Assembly: GCF_002197665.1 (NCBI RefSeq)
Contig: NZ_NBBJ01000003.1
Span: 1-64,000 of the forward strand
DNA: 64,000 nt
Reading direction: 5' to 3'
DNA from: Sphingomonas mucosissima
Lineage (GTDB): Bacteria > Pseudomonadota > Alphaproteobacteria > Sphingomonadales > Sphingomonadaceae
The notes below the pieces were generated by a model. The model did no database searches, was not told where the DNA came from, and worked only from the letters and a program-made list of their open reading frames with translations. The translations under genes were made by a program, and so were the position numbers. Positions 1 through 8,873 of the stretch are shown piece after piece. Positions within the stretch are counted from its first letter, which is position 1; each line of letters starts with the position of its first letter.

Positions 1-219
1 GTAACAAAGGACATACAGGTCAGGCTTGGCTTTAACCGAGAAACCGACACCCTGAGGTTGCCGGACCCGGAGCCGCCGCCCACATGTCCCTTCATCTAAA
101 CCAACAATGTCAAAGAGCGACAAAAACTGACGCCTCGACCTACCCCTCTTTCGCGGGGCGACCATGGCGCCTTGTTTTCGCTAACCACTCCAGCAACCCG
201 TCCGGGCCGCCGCTGCGGT
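1..219 (-). other. rRNA operon leader (16S gene lies beyond the left edge)
   Basis: Read on the minus strand, this stretch has the layout of the leader upstream of 16S rRNA in sphingomonads: a boxA-like GCTCTTTGACA, then a GGGACATGTGGGCGGC block, running to the window edge. No 16S sequence is inside the window, so the gene itself is inferred. A strong promoter sits just upstream (226-254). No believable protein gene overlaps it. Confidence 0.7.
108..119 (-). promoter_or_regulatory. boxA-like antitermination element
   Basis: The minus strand reads GCTCTTTGACAT, close to the bacterial rRNA boxA (TGCTCTTTAACA), about 100 bases into the predicted transcript. BoxA recruits the Nus antitermination complex to rRNA transcripts. 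It supports reading 1-219 as an rRNA leader. Confidence 0.65.
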
Positions 220-225
220 GAAACC

Positions 226-254
226 CATCTAGGGAACACACCCCCAACCGTCAA
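226..254 (-). promoter_or_regulatory. Sigma-70-type promoter of the rRNA operon
   Basis: The minus strand has a -35 box TTGACG (249-254) and a -10 box TAGATG (226-231) with exactly 17 bases between them, followed by a GC-rich discriminator. The DNA upstream (255-295) is AT-rich for this genome, as expected for an UP-like region. From there to 515, where the aldo/keto reductase gene ends, nothing else was recognised. Confidence 0.7.
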
Positions 255-515
255 ACACTTTTTGCGGATTGCGCAAAATTTCTCGAGAAAGTTGCGGTTT
301 TCCCGAGCGTTATCGAGGGTCGCCTCTCGCGGCGACCCCATTGGCCGCACTGCCGTCCTCTCGGGAGTCGTCCCCTTCGCGGACGCTTACTGCGCCGAGT
401 CTGCCGCTGAGAATCGATCCTTGCGTTCGACTTCCGGCTTTGCTCCGAATCGTCGGCCGAGTTTGCTAGGCTCCGGCCTTTCTGCGATTCGGCCTGGCTC
501 CCGGTCCCATGCACG

Positions 516-1496
<981 letters not shown>

Positions 1497-1594
1497 CCGG
1501 ACTCTCCCGCCCCTTGCCACGATTGGCATCTATCATCGTGCGAACGCCCGTGCGTCCCGGCGCAGGTCAAACGCCGTGACGCAAGCCGCCAACG

Positions 1595-1843
1595 CTATTC
1601 GGTTGATCCCGCATTGGGCTGCTCACCCGTCTTTTCCTCGCCGAGCTGACCGGTGCCATGATAAGCCCGTCCGGTCTGGCCACCGTCAAAGCCGCCGGGT
1701 TCCTTGCCGGTGTGCGGATTGGGATACGCGCCGCCCTGGCTTTCCCCGCTGCTGTGCCGGCGGCTTGCCACTTCGCCATTCTCATCGGGAACATGCGGCG
1801 TCGTCCCACCGCCGTCAGCCTGCATCGGTTGCTTGTCCGTCAT
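1595..1843 (-). CDS. Small hydrophilic glycine-rich protein, conserved in sphingomonads
   Basis: Predicted 82-residue protein with no membrane segment and no enzyme motif. It is rich in G, E, P, H and N and contains AYPNPHTGKEPGG and AYHGTGQLGEE, segments typical of a family of unnamed small sphingomonad proteins. The function is unknown; disordered, hydrophilic proteins of this kind are often stress-associated. The start ATG at 1843 has TTGGAG at good spacing. It lies 35 bases downstream of the hemerythrin gene on the same strand and is probably co-transcribed from the EcfG-type promoter at 2491-2515. Confidence 0.7.
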   Translation of the reverse strand: MTDKQPMQADGGGTTPHVPDENGEVASRRHSSGESQGGAYPNPHTGKEPGGFDGGQTGRAYHGTGQLGEEKTGEQPNAGSTE

Positions 1844-1878
1844 GTCGATCTCCAAGATAATTTCCGGTAGCGGAGCGC

Positions 1879-2466
1879 TCAGGCCAGCTTGAAGCCTTCC
1901 TTGTTCATCGCTGCCGTCACGTGCTTGTTCTGCTCCTCGGACAGCTGCGATCGAAGCCGCGGGAACAGGTCTTCTTCTTCTTCGCGCATGTGGCTTTCGA
2001 TCATGGCGCGAAACTCCTTCAGCTTGGGGAGCCATTTCGGATCGTCCTTCGGCATCTCGCCGAGATCGAAGAAATATTGCTTCACATAGCCATGTTCGTG
2101 ATTGAGGTGATCGGCCGCTTCGGTCAGCCCGTGATCCCGCATCATGGCGTACACGACGTTCTCTTCCTGAAACGCGTGCTTGCCGATCGCATGCTTCAAC
2201 TGCGCAAGAAGCATCGAACGGCGCGCCACGGCGCCGTCGGGCGTCGCCTCGAGCAGATCAAAGATCTTCAGCGCGGCGGCATGCTCGCCGGCGAGCGCCT
2301 TGTCCCAATTTCCGGCGAACGCCGATGGCGCCTGCACCGCGGACTTGCGCAGCAGATTGGCCGCAAGGCCGATCGCAATTCCCGCCGCCGCGCCGATCGC
2401 CATCGTCTGCTTGCTAGCGCCCTGCGTATGAGCGCCCGTGTTCGCTTCAGTGCTCGAAGTCGCCAT
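1879..2466 (-). CDS. Hemerythrin HHE-domain protein
   Basis: The 195-residue protein has a short hydrophobic glycine/alanine-rich segment near the N-terminus (AIGAAAGIAIGLAANLL) and then a four-helix HHE cation-binding domain. Likely iron ligands are spread over HAAALKIFDLLEA, KHAFQEENVVY, HLNHEHGYVK and IESHMREEEEDLFP. Such proteins bind a di-iron centre and sense or buffer oxygen, NO or peroxide. The start at 2466 follows GAGGAGCAGGAC; the longer frame to 2565 reads through the promoter below and was rejected. Expression under the general stress response is inferred. Confidence 0.85.
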   Translation of the reverse strand: MATSSTEANTGAHTQGASKQTMAIGAAAGIAIGLAANLLRKSAVQAPSAFAGNWDKALAGEHAAALKIFDLLEATPDGAVARRSMLLAQLKHAIGKHAFQEENVVYAMMRDHGLTEAADHLNHEHGYVKQYFFDLGEMPKDDPKWLPKLKEFRAMIESHMREEEEDLFPRLRSQLSEEQNKHVTAAMNKEGFKLA

Positions 2467-2490
2467 GTCCTGCTCCTCTGTCGAGTCAGC

Positions 2491-2515
2491 AACGACAGGA
2501 CGGGCGGGGTGTTCC
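2491..2515 (-). promoter_or_regulatory. EcfG-type general stress promoter
   Basis: On the minus strand GGAAC (2511-2515) is followed after exactly 16 bases by CGTT (2491-2494), matching the alphaproteobacterial EcfG consensus (GGAAC, 16-17 bases, CGTT). It ends 24 bases upstream of the hemerythrin start, a normal distance for a promoter. It should drive 1879-2466 and probably 1595-1843. Confidence 0.7.
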
Positions 2516-2662
2516 TGCAACGATGCCGGCGGCTGCTCTTTCGTAATGATCCAGATCAAGCCCACGGCCGGAAAACCTCGCCCGGCACCCGATTTGCAAC
2601 AAAGGAGGGGAACTGAAGATACCGTCCCGACTTGAAGCTCTTAATCGAGCAACGCCGCTCGT

Positions 2663-3826
2663 ATGGGAGCCCTTCGCATGCTGGCGATGAACTACCGCGG
2701 ACCTTATCGTGTCCGTGTCGACGAAAAGCCGATGCCGCAGATCCTTCATCCGGAGGACGCGATTGTTCGCGTGACGCGATCGTGCATTTGCGGGTCCGAC
2801 CTTCACCTTTATCACGGCATGGTGCCGGACACCCGCGTGGGCATGACCTTTGGCCATGAGTTCTGCGGCATCGTGGAACAGGTTGGGCCGGAAGTGCGCA
2901 ATCTGAAGGTCGGCGATCATGTGCTCGTTCCCTTCAACATCGCCTGCGGCAAATGTCATTTCTGCCAGCAGGGATTGTTCGGCAATTGCCACGAGGCAAA
3001 TGCGCAGGCGACCGCCGTGGGCGGCATCTTCGGCTATTCGCACACCGCCGGCGGGTATGACGGCGGACAGGCGCAATATGTGCGTGTGCCATACGCCGAT
3101 GTCGGTCCGATGGTGATCCCCGACTGGATGGATCCCGACGACGCCGTGTTGCTGACCGACGTGGTGCCTACGGGCTATCAGGCCGCCGAGATGGGCGGCA
3201 TCCAGCCCGGTGACACGGTGGTGGTGTTCGGCGCAGGGCCGGTCGGGCTGATGGCCGCACGCTCGGCCTGGCTGTTCGGCGCCGGGCGCGTGATCGTCAT
3301 CGATCATCTGGACTATCGCCTGGAGTTCGCCCGCGTCTTCGGGCCCGCTGAAGTGTATAACTTCCGCGAGATCGACGACATGGCCGTCTTCCTGAAGAAG
3401 CAGACCGACTCGCTGGGCGCGGATGTCTGCATCGATGCGGTCGGCGGTGATGCGGCCGGCAATGCGCTGCACTATCTGTTCGGCACCAAGCTGAAGCTGG
3501 AGGCCGGGAGCGCCATTGCGCTCCACTGGGCGATCAACTCGGTGAAAAAAGGCGGGATCGTCTCGATCGTCGGTGTTTACGGACCGACCGGCAACATGGT
3601 CCCGATCGGCAACGTGGTGAACAAGGGCATCACCATTCGTGCCAACCAGGCGTCGGTGAAGCGCCTGCTGCCGCGGCTGATCGACCATATCAAGGCGGGG
3701 CACATCAATCCGAAGGCGATGATCACTCACCGCGTACCGCTGGCGGACATTGCGGACGCTTATCACCTGTTCTCGGCAAAGCTCGACGGCTGCATCAAGC
3801 CGGTGCTGCTGCCGAATGGCCAATAA
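2663..3826 (+). CDS. Zinc-dependent alcohol dehydrogenase (formaldehyde-dehydrogenase-like MDR)
   Basis: Medium-chain dehydrogenase, predicted to oxidise an alcohol or a glutathione adduct with NAD. Catalytic zinc ligands are seen as C43 (in CICGSDLH) and H65-E66 (in FGHEFCG). The structural zinc lobe has C95, C98, C101 and C109. A Rossmann motif VFGAGPVGL follows. The length (387 residues) fits the glutathione-dependent group. Starts at 2663 or 2678 are both possible; GGAG at 2666 would favour the latter. The gene is followed after 13 bases by 3840-4394, which is probably in the same operon. Confidence 0.9.
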   Translation: MGALRMLAMNYRGPYRVRVDEKPMPQILHPEDAIVRVTRSCICGSDLHLYHGMVPDTRVGMTFGHEFCGIVEQVGPEVRNLKVGDHVLVPFNIACGKCHFCQQGLFGNCHEANAQATAVGGIFGYSHTAGGYDGGQAQYVRVPYADVGPMVIPDWMDPDDAVLLTDVVPTGYQAAEMGGIQPGDTVVVFGAGPVGLMAARSAWLFGAGRVIVIDHLDYRLEFARVFGPAEVYNFREIDDMAVFLKKQTDSLGADVCIDAVGGDAAGNALHYLFGTKLKLEAGSAIALHWAINSVKKGGIVSIVGVYGPTGNMVPIGNVVNKGITIRANQASVKRLLPRLIDHIKAGHINPKAMITHRVPLADIADAYHLFSAKLDGCIKPVLLPNGQ

Positions 3827-3839
3827 GCGGAGGCGCGCG

Positions 3840-4394
3840 ATGACGAAGCAAATGGTCGACACATCCAAAATCCCCGGCTGGGGCGCGGATGCGGATCCGG
3901 AGAACGACCCGACGTATCCGATCCGCCATATTGAGGATCAAAAGTCGCGCGGGCTCACCTGGACCCGCCCGACGCAGCAGATCCCGAACGTCGAGATACT
4001 GCGCTCGATCGAGCACAATCGGCTGCCCGCGGTGATCGGCACCTCCACGCCGCCAAGCGGGCTTTCCGGCGCCATCCGCCGCTATGCGTTCCGGCGCAGC
4101 GAATCCGATTGGCTGCATTGGCTGCTGCTGATGGGCGCGGACCGGATCAACGTGGTGGAAGGCGTGGTGGAGGACCTTACCCGCGGCAAGGTGCCCAACA
4201 TTCCGGGCGAGATGGGCGCCCGCGCGGAGTGGCAGCACAACAAGACGGGCTTTGCGGTAAAGGCCGGCGCGACAGCCGCGATTGCCGCAGTTTTGGTCGC
4301 TGCCATTCGCGGCCGCCAAAGCGAGAAAAGCGTGTCGCCTGCTGCTCCTGCGGAGCCGGCAGATCCGGACAAGGCGCTCTTCATCCCATATTGA
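3840..4394 (+). CDS. Conserved hypothetical protein with one membrane segment
   Basis: The protein has 184 residues. The first 130 or so are soluble, with RSESDWLHWLLLMGADRINVVEG as the most conserved-looking stretch (broken here by no known motif). One hydrophobic helix, ATAAIAAVLVAAI, lies near residue 150, followed by a short tail. The start MTKQMVD has GCGGAGG in front of it. The close spacing behind the zinc dehydrogenase suggests joint expression. I do not recognise an enzymatic function. Confidence 0.75.
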   Translation: MTKQMVDTSKIPGWGADADPENDPTYPIRHIEDQKSRGLTWTRPTQQIPNVEILRSIEHNRLPAVIGTSTPPSGLSGAIRRYAFRRSESDWLHWLLLMGADRINVVEGVVEDLTRGKVPNIPGEMGARAEWQHNKTGFAVKAGATAAIAAVLVAAIRGRQSEKSVSPAAPAEPADPDKALFIPY

Positions 4395-4471
4395 GCAACC
4401 AGGCGTTGCCATGGGCGGCCTCCAGCGCGCCGCACATGGCAATGCCGGCACACCGATACGCCCGAAATGCG

Positions 4472-4501
4472 AAAGGCCGCCCTCTTGCGAGAGCGGCCTT
4501 T
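4472..4501 (-). terminator. Rho-independent terminator, best oriented for the tiny gene 4528-4599
   Basis: A perfect 9-bp stem, AAAGGCCGC (4472-4480) with GCGGCCTTT (4493-4501), encloses a short loop that itself pairs CTC with GAG. On the minus strand it is followed by a weak T-containing run. It lies 27 bases after the stop of the 23-codon gene and may also stop transcription from 3840-4394 on the plus strand. Confidence 0.65.
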
Positions 4502-4527
4502 CCATTGTCAGCCTTTCGCGGCTCTCG

Positions 4528-4599
4528 TCAGGCGAGAACCTCCGGCGCGGAGGTCACGTCCATCAGACTTGCCGCGAGCGGCGTGAGACAATGAGACAT
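4528..4599 (-). CDS. Tiny 23-residue protein or leader peptide
   Basis: An open frame of 23 codons starts MSHCLTPL and ends APEVLA. Three signals support it: a near-perfect Shine-Dalgarno AAGGAGGTGG centred about 8 bases upstream of the ATG, a promoter at 4636-4663 and a hairpin terminator at 4472-4501. No other gene is downstream on this strand before the terminator, so it is a monocistronic unit. It has one Cys and no clear membrane helix or signal peptide. I do not recognise the family. It could be a regulatory peptide, a small toxin or a small RNA that happens to be translated. Confidence 0.5.
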   Translation of the reverse strand: MSHCLTPLAASLMDVTSAPEVLA

Positions 4600-4635
4600 T
4601 CGACCACCTCCTTTCCGTTGTTGAACGATGATCGG

Positions 4636-4663
4636 GATATAAGCGGGCGTCCTTTTGTTTCAA
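4636..4663 (-). promoter_or_regulatory. Promoter of the tiny gene 4528-4599
   Basis: On the minus strand TTGAAA (4658-4663) and TATATC (4636-4641) are separated by 16 bases. The -10 region reads CTTATAT, which also resembles the alphaproteobacterial heat-shock (RpoH) -10 pattern, so a stress sigma factor is possible. The transcript would start about 30 bases upstream of the ATG. Confidence 0.45.
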
Positions 4664-4696
4664 TGACTTGCCGCGGGCACAATCGGTAAAAAAACG

Positions 4697-6616
4697 ATGC
4701 TGTCCCCATCGCGCTTGGCATGGATCAAGGACTCGGCCGTCCCCGCCCGGCATGAAACGGCAATGACGGATCTCCCCCGACCACTTTCGCAGCCACTTCC
4801 CCTTCCCGAGCCGGAAGATGTGGCGTTTGCTGGCACCATACGGCTGCACGTGGATGCGAGCGACGTCCTGCGCCGCATCTTTCGCGTGCATGAGGTGATC
4901 CCCGTCCCGGGAAAGGGCGTGTACACGTTGCTGCTGCCCAAATGGCTCCCTGGTTATCATGCGCCTCAAGCGCCGATCGAGTTGCTTGCGGGGCTCGCGT
5001 TCGAAGCAGCCGGCGAGCCACTACACTGGTCGCGTCACCCCACTGAAGTTCACGCCTTTCACGTCAGCGTGCCGGATGGAGCGACCGAGATCGACGCGCG
5101 CTTCCAGTTCCTCTCGCCGACCAGCAGCGCGCAAGGGCGCGTGGTCGTCAGCCCTGATCTGCTGAACCTGGAGTGGAACTGCGTGGTCCTTTATCCCGCA
5201 GGCCATTTCTCCCGCAGAATAGCGGTCGACGCCAAATTGACGCTCCCGGAGGGCTGGCAGCTCGCCACCGCGTTGCCGTTCGCGTCCCAGACAGGTGATA
5301 CCGTTCAGTTCGAGACAATTCAGCTCGATGAGCTGGTGGATTCGCCGGTGATGGCAGGCCGGCATTATCGCCGGATCGAGCTGGACGACGGCGGCGTCAC
5401 GCTGAACGTCTTTGCCGACGCGGCGCATCAGCTTGCCGCCACTGAGGAGCAGATCGCGCCGCACCGGGCGGTCGTCACGCAAGCGGATCGACTGTTCGGG
5501 CGTCGGCCGTTTGACCGCTTCGAGGTGCTGCTCGCGCTTAGCGACGAAATCGGCAGCATCGGCGTGGAGCATCACCGCTCCTGCGAGATCGCGAGCATCG
5601 GGGAATATTTCACCGATTGGGACAACAGCTTCCCGCGTCGCGACAGCTTTCCGCACGAATATATCCACGGTTGGAACGGCAAGCATCGGCGTGGCGCGGA
5701 TTCATGGGCGCCATGCTTTTATCAGCCGATCCGCAACAGCCTGATGTGGGTGTATGAGGGCCAGACCCAATATTGGGACCGCGTGCTATGCGCCCGTTCC
5801 GGGTTGTGGACGCGTGAGCAAACGCTCAGCGCACTCGCGGATATCGCAGCCACGCACGACATGCAGGCGGGATCGCGCTGGCGCCCTGTCAGTGACACGA
5901 CGAAGGACCCGATCATCGCGGCGCGTGCGCCGCTGCCCTGGCCCAGCTGGCAACGCAGCGAGGATTATTACACCGAAGGCGCCCTCATCTGGCTGGACGT
6001 GGATACGCGCATTCGCGAGCTGACCGGCGAGGCGCGCTCGTTGGACGATTTCGCCCACACCTTCTTTGGTGCCGAACTGCCCGTCGACGGCATAACCCGC
6101 ACGTACCTGTTCGACGACGTCGTCCGAACCCTGCGCGATATCGCCGACGAGGATTGGTCGGCGTTCTTCGTCGAGCGGCTGCATGATACCCGCAGCGATG
6201 CGCCTCTCGCCGGCATCAAGCGCGGCGGCTACCGCTTGGTTTACCGAGCGGTGCCCAGTGAGATGTGGCGCGCCAAGGAGCAACTGAGCGGAATTCGCAG
6301 CTTCATCTATTCGCTGGGTCTATCCGTGTCCTCCGATGGGGAGGTCCAGGAGGTGCGCTGGGAAAGCGCCGCCTTCGACGCCGCGATCACCGCCGGCACC
6401 AAGCTGATCGGTGTAAACGGACTCACCTTCACACCTGACGCGCTCGACCGCGCGATCGAGGAGGCAAGCTCAGACAAGCCGATCGACTTGCTTGTGCAAG
6501 CCGGCAAGTATCAGCGCGAGGTGTCGATCGACTGGTCAGAGGGCCACCGCTACCCCGTTCTCGAGCCGATCCCTGGGAGCGTCCGCCGGCTGGACGATAT
6601 CCTCGCGCCGCGGTGA
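4697..6616 (+). CDS. M61-family metallopeptidase (glycyl aminopeptidase-like)
   Basis: Predicted zinc aminopeptidase of family M61. The layout is an N-terminal beta domain (to about residue 250), a thermolysin-like catalytic domain and a C-terminal PDZ-like region (about residues 530-620). The zinc site is H320-E-Y-I-H324 with the third ligand E354 in WVYEGQTQYW. No signal peptide is seen, so it appears cytosolic, unlike many relatives in this group. The start is uncertain: neither 4697 nor 4763 (MTDLPRPL) has a clear ribosome binding site, and 4763 fits the family better at the N-terminus. Confidence 0.85.
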   Translation: MLSPSRLAWIKDSAVPARHETAMTDLPRPLSQPLPLPEPEDVAFAGTIRLHVDASDVLRRIFRVHEVIPVPGKGVYTLLLPKWLPGYHAPQAPIELLAGLAFEAAGEPLHWSRHPTEVHAFHVSVPDGATEIDARFQFLSPTSSAQGRVVVSPDLLNLEWNCVVLYPAGHFSRRIAVDAKLTLPEGWQLATALPFASQTGDTVQFETIQLDELVDSPVMAGRHYRRIELDDGGVTLNVFADAAHQLAATEEQIAPHRAVVTQADRLFGRRPFDRFEVLLALSDEIGSIGVEHHRSCEIASIGEYFTDWDNSFPRRDSFPHEYIHGWNGKHRRGADSWAPCFYQPIRNSLMWVYEGQTQYWDRVLCARSGLWTREQTLSALADIAATHDMQAGSRWRPVSDTTKDPIIAARAPLPWPSWQRSEDYYTEGALIWLDVDTRIRELTGEARSLDDFAHTFFGAELPVDGITRTYLFDDVVRTLRDIADEDWSAFFVERLHDTRSDAPLAGIKRGGYRLVYRAVPSEMWRAKEQLSGIRSFIYSLGLSVSSDGEVQEVRWESAAFDAAITAGTKLIGVNGLTFTPDALDRAIEEASSDKPIDLLVQAGKYQREVSIDWSEGHRYPVLEPIPGSVRRLDDILAPR

Positions 6617-6714
6617 ATGATGGGCAGTAAAAGCTCGGATTTCACCAAGGCGCGGATTCATCACAACCTATGTTGAAGGTGGAAACTCCGCTTTGTTTCA
6701 AGCTTTTAAACCTC

Positions 6715-6951
6715 ATGACCACCTACATCTTCCGTGTTCGCACACCTGACAACATCGTTCACCAGGTGCAGTGCAATGAGCTTCCGGATTTGGATGCAGC
6801 GATGGCACAGGCGCAGCGTTACGCACGAACATTGGTCCGCAATCCCGTTCGCCGGGGCGCCAGAACGATCGGCGGCGCCCTGGATGTTGAAGTGGCGGAT
6901 CGGGCCATTGCGCGGCTCTTGCTGAGCGAGGTTGCGATCCAGATCTCCTGA
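6715..6951 (+). CDS. DUF6894-type small protein
   Basis: A 78-residue protein that begins MTTYIFRVRTPDN and contains NELPDLDAAMAQAQRYA, the pattern of the DUF6894 family (short proteins of unknown role, common in Sphingomonas and rhizobia). The start at 6715 was chosen from that pattern; the frame stays open back to 6670. No ribosome binding site is evident. It stands alone between the peptidase and the HAD phosphatase. Confidence 0.7.
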   Translation: MTTYIFRVRTPDNIVHQVQCNELPDLDAAMAQAQRYARTLVRNPVRRGARTIGGALDVEVADRAIARLLLSEVAIQIS

Positions 6952-7032
6952 GCGCGCAGGGGCGCAGTTGACGGGCGCGAGCAGCAGGCCGCGCTTTGAC
7001 ACACCGGGGTTGCGCATTGCACGGGCGGCGTG

Positions 7033-7725
7033 ATGACCCACGCCCCCAAGGCCCTGCTCGCGATCTATGATCTCGACCGGACGATCACCAGCATGCCGAC
7101 CTGGTCGCCGTTCCTGTTGTTCGCGGCACGGCGCCTCCGGCCCGCGCGGCTCGCGCTTCTGCCCGCTTTGCTTGGTCCTGCGGCGGCGCGCGCCATCGGC
7201 ATCGTCGACCGCGACCGGCTAAAGGAACTGATGCATGCGATCATGCTCGGCCCTTCGCTCTCGCCACATTCACTGGAATCCGTTGCGGAGGCCTTTGCGG
7301 ACTGGTTCGTACGCGATCACATCCGCCCCGGCGCACGCGCGCAACTGGCGGTAGACAAGCAGGAGGGGCGCCGCTGCGTCATCGCAACCGCGGCGCACCG
7401 CTTCTACGCGGCGCCGATTGCGCGACGGCTGGGGACGGACGATCTGATCGCGACCGAGGCGATGCGCGGCCCGGCCGGGGAGATCCTGCCGCGGCTGGGC
7501 GGGCCCAATTGCTATGGCCCGGCCAAGCAGGCGCTGATCGCCGCGTGGTTCGCGCAAAGCGGCTTGGACCGGGCAAGCACGCACATCCGCTTCTATTCCG
7601 ATCACGCCACCGACGAGCCGACCTTCAACTGGGTCGATCAGCCCGTCGCCGTGAACCCGCATCGCAAGCTGCGGGCGCGCGCGGCCAGCCGCCACTGGCA
7701 AGTGGCGGATTGGGGCACGCCTTAG
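7033..7725 (+). CDS. HAD-IB family phosphatase
   Basis: Predicted phosphoserine-phosphatase-like hydrolase of the haloacid dehalogenase superfamily. Motif I is D13-L-D15-R-T, where D13 would be the nucleophile. The motif III/IV region is seen in FYSDHATDEPTFNWV, followed by NPHRKLR, typical of the HAD-IB subgroup that dephosphorylates small molecules or lipid head-group precursors. A GTG three bases upstream (7030) is an alternative start. Its 3' end overlaps the convergent gene at 7722 by 4 bases. The neighbours suggest a role in envelope polymer or lipid assembly, which is inference. Confidence 0.8.
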   Translation: MTHAPKALLAIYDLDRTITSMPTWSPFLLFAARRLRPARLALLPALLGPAAARAIGIVDRDRLKELMHAIMLGPSLSPHSLESVAEAFADWFVRDHIRPGARAQLAVDKQEGRRCVIATAAHRFYAAPIARRLGTDDLIATEAMRGPAGEILPRLGGPNCYGPAKQALIAAWFAQSGLDRASTHIRFYSDHATDEPTFNWVDQPVAVNPHRKLRARAASRHWQVADWGTP

Positions 7726-8873
7726 GCGCCGCCGCCGAACCGCTCGACGATCGCCTTCGCAGCCCGGGCGGAGGCGGATTGGTCCGTCACCGAGAAGGTC
7801 GTCGCGAAGGCCGCCTCCTGCGCGGCGCGGAAGCGCTCAGGCTCGCGCGCGGCACGCGCCAAGGCGACGGGCAGCGCCTCGACCCCGTCAATTACTTCCC
7901 CCAAATGCCAGTGCGCGAAATCCGCGCTATGCTCCCAGGCGGCACCGGTCGTGTTCAGGAAAAGCGCCGGGCGCGGCCGTGCGATCCATTCGTAAATCTG
8001 GCTGCTGGCGTCGCCGAGATAGATGTCCGCCGCCCGCGTATAGGTCATGTCCACGGATGCGTCGCTTCCCATGTCGACATGGATGTTCGGCAAGCGCCGA
8101 TAGCGCGCCGCCACATCGCGCCGCCAGCGAACGACGCGGTGCTCGACGGAGGCGTGAACACGCCGCTGCGCGAGCATGACGTGCGGCGCCACCACCAGGT
8201 TGAAGTCCGACTGCCCAGCGAACCAACGAAGCACATCCGCCCCCATCGTGTACCAGGACGACAGCAGCGGATCGAAATGCGGATTGTAGAGCACCACCGG
8301 GCGATCATTGTCGAACAGGCGTGTCGGGGGCGCATCATCGATCGTGTCGAACTTCGGATAGCCGACAATGACATGGTTTTCCGGCGTGATCAGACTGTTG
8401 GCCAGCATCCGGTCCCGCACCTTGGCACCGGAAAGAAGCACGAGATCAAACCCGCGCATCACCTCGCGGAAACCCACCGAGCGATCCCCCGCGCCGTGCG
8501 GTATCCACACGAACTTAGGGTGATCGAGCCCGAAGCGATCGCGCAACAGGAGCGACGTGGTTTCCGGCACCACAAGCACGTCGAGCGCCGCGAACTCGGC
8601 CAGATTCTCGCGCAGCGTCGCAATACGCCGGAACGGCGCAATGAAGCGAAGCGCGCGATCCAGCGCCGCCGCGGTCTTGCCGATGTTCAGCGACACGAAC
8701 CGCACCTGTTCGGCGGCGACGCCTAGCAGTGCTCGCACTTCGCGCTCCTGCGTCAGCGAAGACGTTAGGACGACCGCCTCCACCTTCGGGTAGCGTACGA
8801 TTTCGGCGATCACCGGCGCCGTATGGCGGATTTGGTGCAAGGCATCGTGATTGAAGAGAAAGCCCACCTTCAT
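7722..8873 (-). CDS. CDP-glycerol glycerophosphotransferase-like protein (paralogue B)
   Basis: A 383-residue GT-B-fold protein starting MKVGFLFNHDALHQ. Family features seen are WIPHGAGDRSVG, a conserved VLYNPHFDPLLSSWY segment and DMGSDASVDMTYTRAADIYLGDASSQIYEW, the C-terminal signature of CDP-glycerol:poly(glycerophosphate) transferases (TagB/TagF-like). The expected reaction is transfer of a glycerol-phosphate-type or sugar-phosphate unit to a surface polymer. Its start overlaps the end of the paralogue at 8870 by ATGA, so the two are translated together. The longer frame to 9065 is a read-back into that paralogue. Confidence 0.8.
   Translation of the reverse strand: MKVGFLFNHDALHQIRHTAPVIAEIVRYPKVEAVVLTSSLTQEREVRALLGVAAEQVRFVSLNIGKTAAALDRALRFIAPFRRIATLRENLAEFAALDVLVVPETTSLLLRDRFGLDHPKFVWIPHGAGDRSVGFREVMRGFDLVLLSGAKVRDRMLANSLITPENHVIVGYPKFDTIDDAPPTRLFDNDRPVVLYNPHFDPLLSSWYTMGADVLRWFAGQSDFNLVVAPHVMLAQRRVHASVEHRVVRWRRDVAARYRRLPNIHVDMGSDASVDMTYTRAADIYLGDASSQIYEWIARPRPALFLNTTGAAWEHSADFAHWHLGEVIDGVEALPVALARAAREPERFRAAQEAAFATTFSVTDQSASARAAKAIVERFGGGA

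Noticed and set aside
2486..3868. Open frame of 460 codons on the minus strand
   Set aside because: It lies opposite the zinc alcohol dehydrogenase, has no family features and is His/Arg-rich, as expected of an antisense shadow in GC-rich DNA.
7509..8726. Open frame of 405 codons on the plus strand
   Set aside because: It starts inside the HAD gene in another frame and runs antisense to a transferase gene; no domain is seen.
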